Source: Dirofilaria immitis (Eukaryota; Nematoda; Chromadorea; Rhabditida; Onchocercidae). From it: DNA of 64,000 nucleotides. Location: assembly GCA_024305405.1 (NCBI GenBank), contig JAKNDB010000098.1:2808501-2872500 (forward strand). Reading direction: 5' to 3'. The notes beneath the pieces are model-generated. The model was not told where the DNA came from and searched no databases. It saw only the letters and a list, made by a program, of their open reading frames with translations. This document shows, one piece after another, positions 62,806-64,000 of this stretch (within the stretch, counting starts at the first letter, position 1; every line of letters starts with the position of its first letter). Position numbers and translations under genes: made by a program.

Positions 62806-64000
62806 TCGATCCAAGCTAAAAGTGAAATATTTCAATTTTCCAACAATCTCTGATAATAATGATTTCTGATAACACAAATATAACTGTAAAAGTAAAATTG
62901 CATTCTACTAAAATTTTTATTTTCTTTTAGCAAAATATTTTATTAAAATCAACTCATATCAAAAATATATGCGCAAGAGATGGAAAACAAATAGTATAGT
63001 TCAATAATTAATATGATCAATAAACAGTAATTAGTTTAAATGAATAAATATGAAATCTCTACAGATACAATATATTATTGTTCAGTCAAATTCTAATCAA
63101 AAATTTTGATTTGCTATTAGCAATCTTTGAACAATAAATGTAAATTTGTACGAAAATTTGAAATTATGATTAACAATTCTTTTTTTGGTAACAAATTTTT
63201 ATAAAATTTTAAAATACTAAAAATAGTGTTGCACTAAAAGAAAATAAAACGAAAGATCAAAAGACAGATATGACAGATATATTTTTGCAAAATAAATTTA
63301 AAATATTTTATTTGAACTAAACAAATATGAAAAAGCATATTTTGTAAAAAAATATAAAATTTTTAATGTAAATTAAATAAATGTGAAAATAAATATTAAA
63401 AGAAAATTTAACTTAAATTACACACACGTAAGATACTAATTCAACAAGACTTATTGAAACGTATAACTCATATTAAAAGTTCCAAATTCAGCCAATCATT
63501 CATATTACGTGTGTTCACTTAATCGTCACGTTACAATTCTCATATTTCCTCACTACCGAAAAATCAACAAAGAATCATCACGCCCAAATGATCACAACGT
63601 ACGGCCCTCTAGGCCAACGTGGATCAAAGCTCTAAGTAATTTTGCGTACCGTCTAGATCATTGTGAAAATTTCAAATCCTAGCGATAATTAATGTTTTTT
63701 TTTGGAATTTTCCAAAAATAAAACAATGAAGAAATTTATGCTGATAATATAATAGTAAGAAGAAAGTATGATAATATCAAGCAGTTGATAAGAATAAGAG
63801 AAGTGAATAAAGTAATTGATAAAATAATTATTTTTAATAATTGCCCAAAAAAAACGTATATCCATTTCATTATTTTGCGAATTCAATAAGATTTCGAATA
63901 ACATTTTACAACTTTTCTTTATCAATTTATTCAACAAAACGATTATAATTATTTAAGTGATAAACATTATGATCTATTCATTGGCTCGTTCAGGAAGTGA
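62806..64000. other. upstream region of the golgin gene and right edge
   Basis: No exon recognised. Most is AT-rich, but about 63525-63660 is richer in G and C (CGTCACGTTACAATTC, ACGTACGGCCCTCTAGGCC, AACGTGGATCAAAGCTC). It includes an imperfect hairpin around GGCCCTCTAGGCC and is a candidate promoter for the golgin gene or for a divergent gene beyond the window. Confidence 0.35.

Overview
The window is nuclear DNA of a nematode, most likely a clade III (spirurid, filaria-like) species. The evidence is very AT-rich DNA, short introns that end in TTTTCAG or TTTTTAG, an rDNA relic with a nematode-type 5.8S, and conserved animal proteins split into many small exons. I have not identified the species.

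Layout. Bases 1-8660 hold no gene. They carry several minisatellites, two of them with higher-order structure, and a decayed rDNA fragment (18S 3' end, ITS1, 5.8S) on the minus strand. Its ITS1 has grown a long TAA microsatellite. Plus-strand genes follow: a DDHD-type phospholipase A1 (8666-14271) and a multi-Tudor protein (18192-27010). Between them lies a minus-strand cysteine-rich exon. A BSX/bsh-like homeobox gene (30574-33329, minus) is followed by 8.7 kb of gene-free DNA built from serial local tandem arrays. Four minus-strand housekeeping genes fill the right side: WDR83/MORG1 (42012-44689), a UPF0415/DUF1308 (C7orf25-like) protein (45028-48178), LRR1 (49334-52400) and the golgin GM130/GOLGA2 (54491-62805).

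These genes do not form one pathway. The lipase and the golgin both belong to the early secretory and Golgi membrane system. LRR1 is a substrate receptor for a cullin-2 ubiquitin ligase. WDR83 is a MAPK and hypoxia scaffold. The Tudor protein would normally sit in germ granules. UPF0415 and WDR83 are co-oriented, 338 bp apart, and could be an operon.

Most notable: nearly every gene contains places where an otherwise well conserved reading frame breaks and is restored by adding one base, usually in a homopolymer. This points to consensus errors in a long-read or pyrosequencing assembly rather than to decay, and it explains why gene predictors would see only fragments. Two antisense coding-like tracts hidden in introns (about 13760-14040 and 25276-25487) and an inverted duplication across a WDR83 splice donor are the less expected findings. 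All exon borders were read by eye from splice signals and phase.
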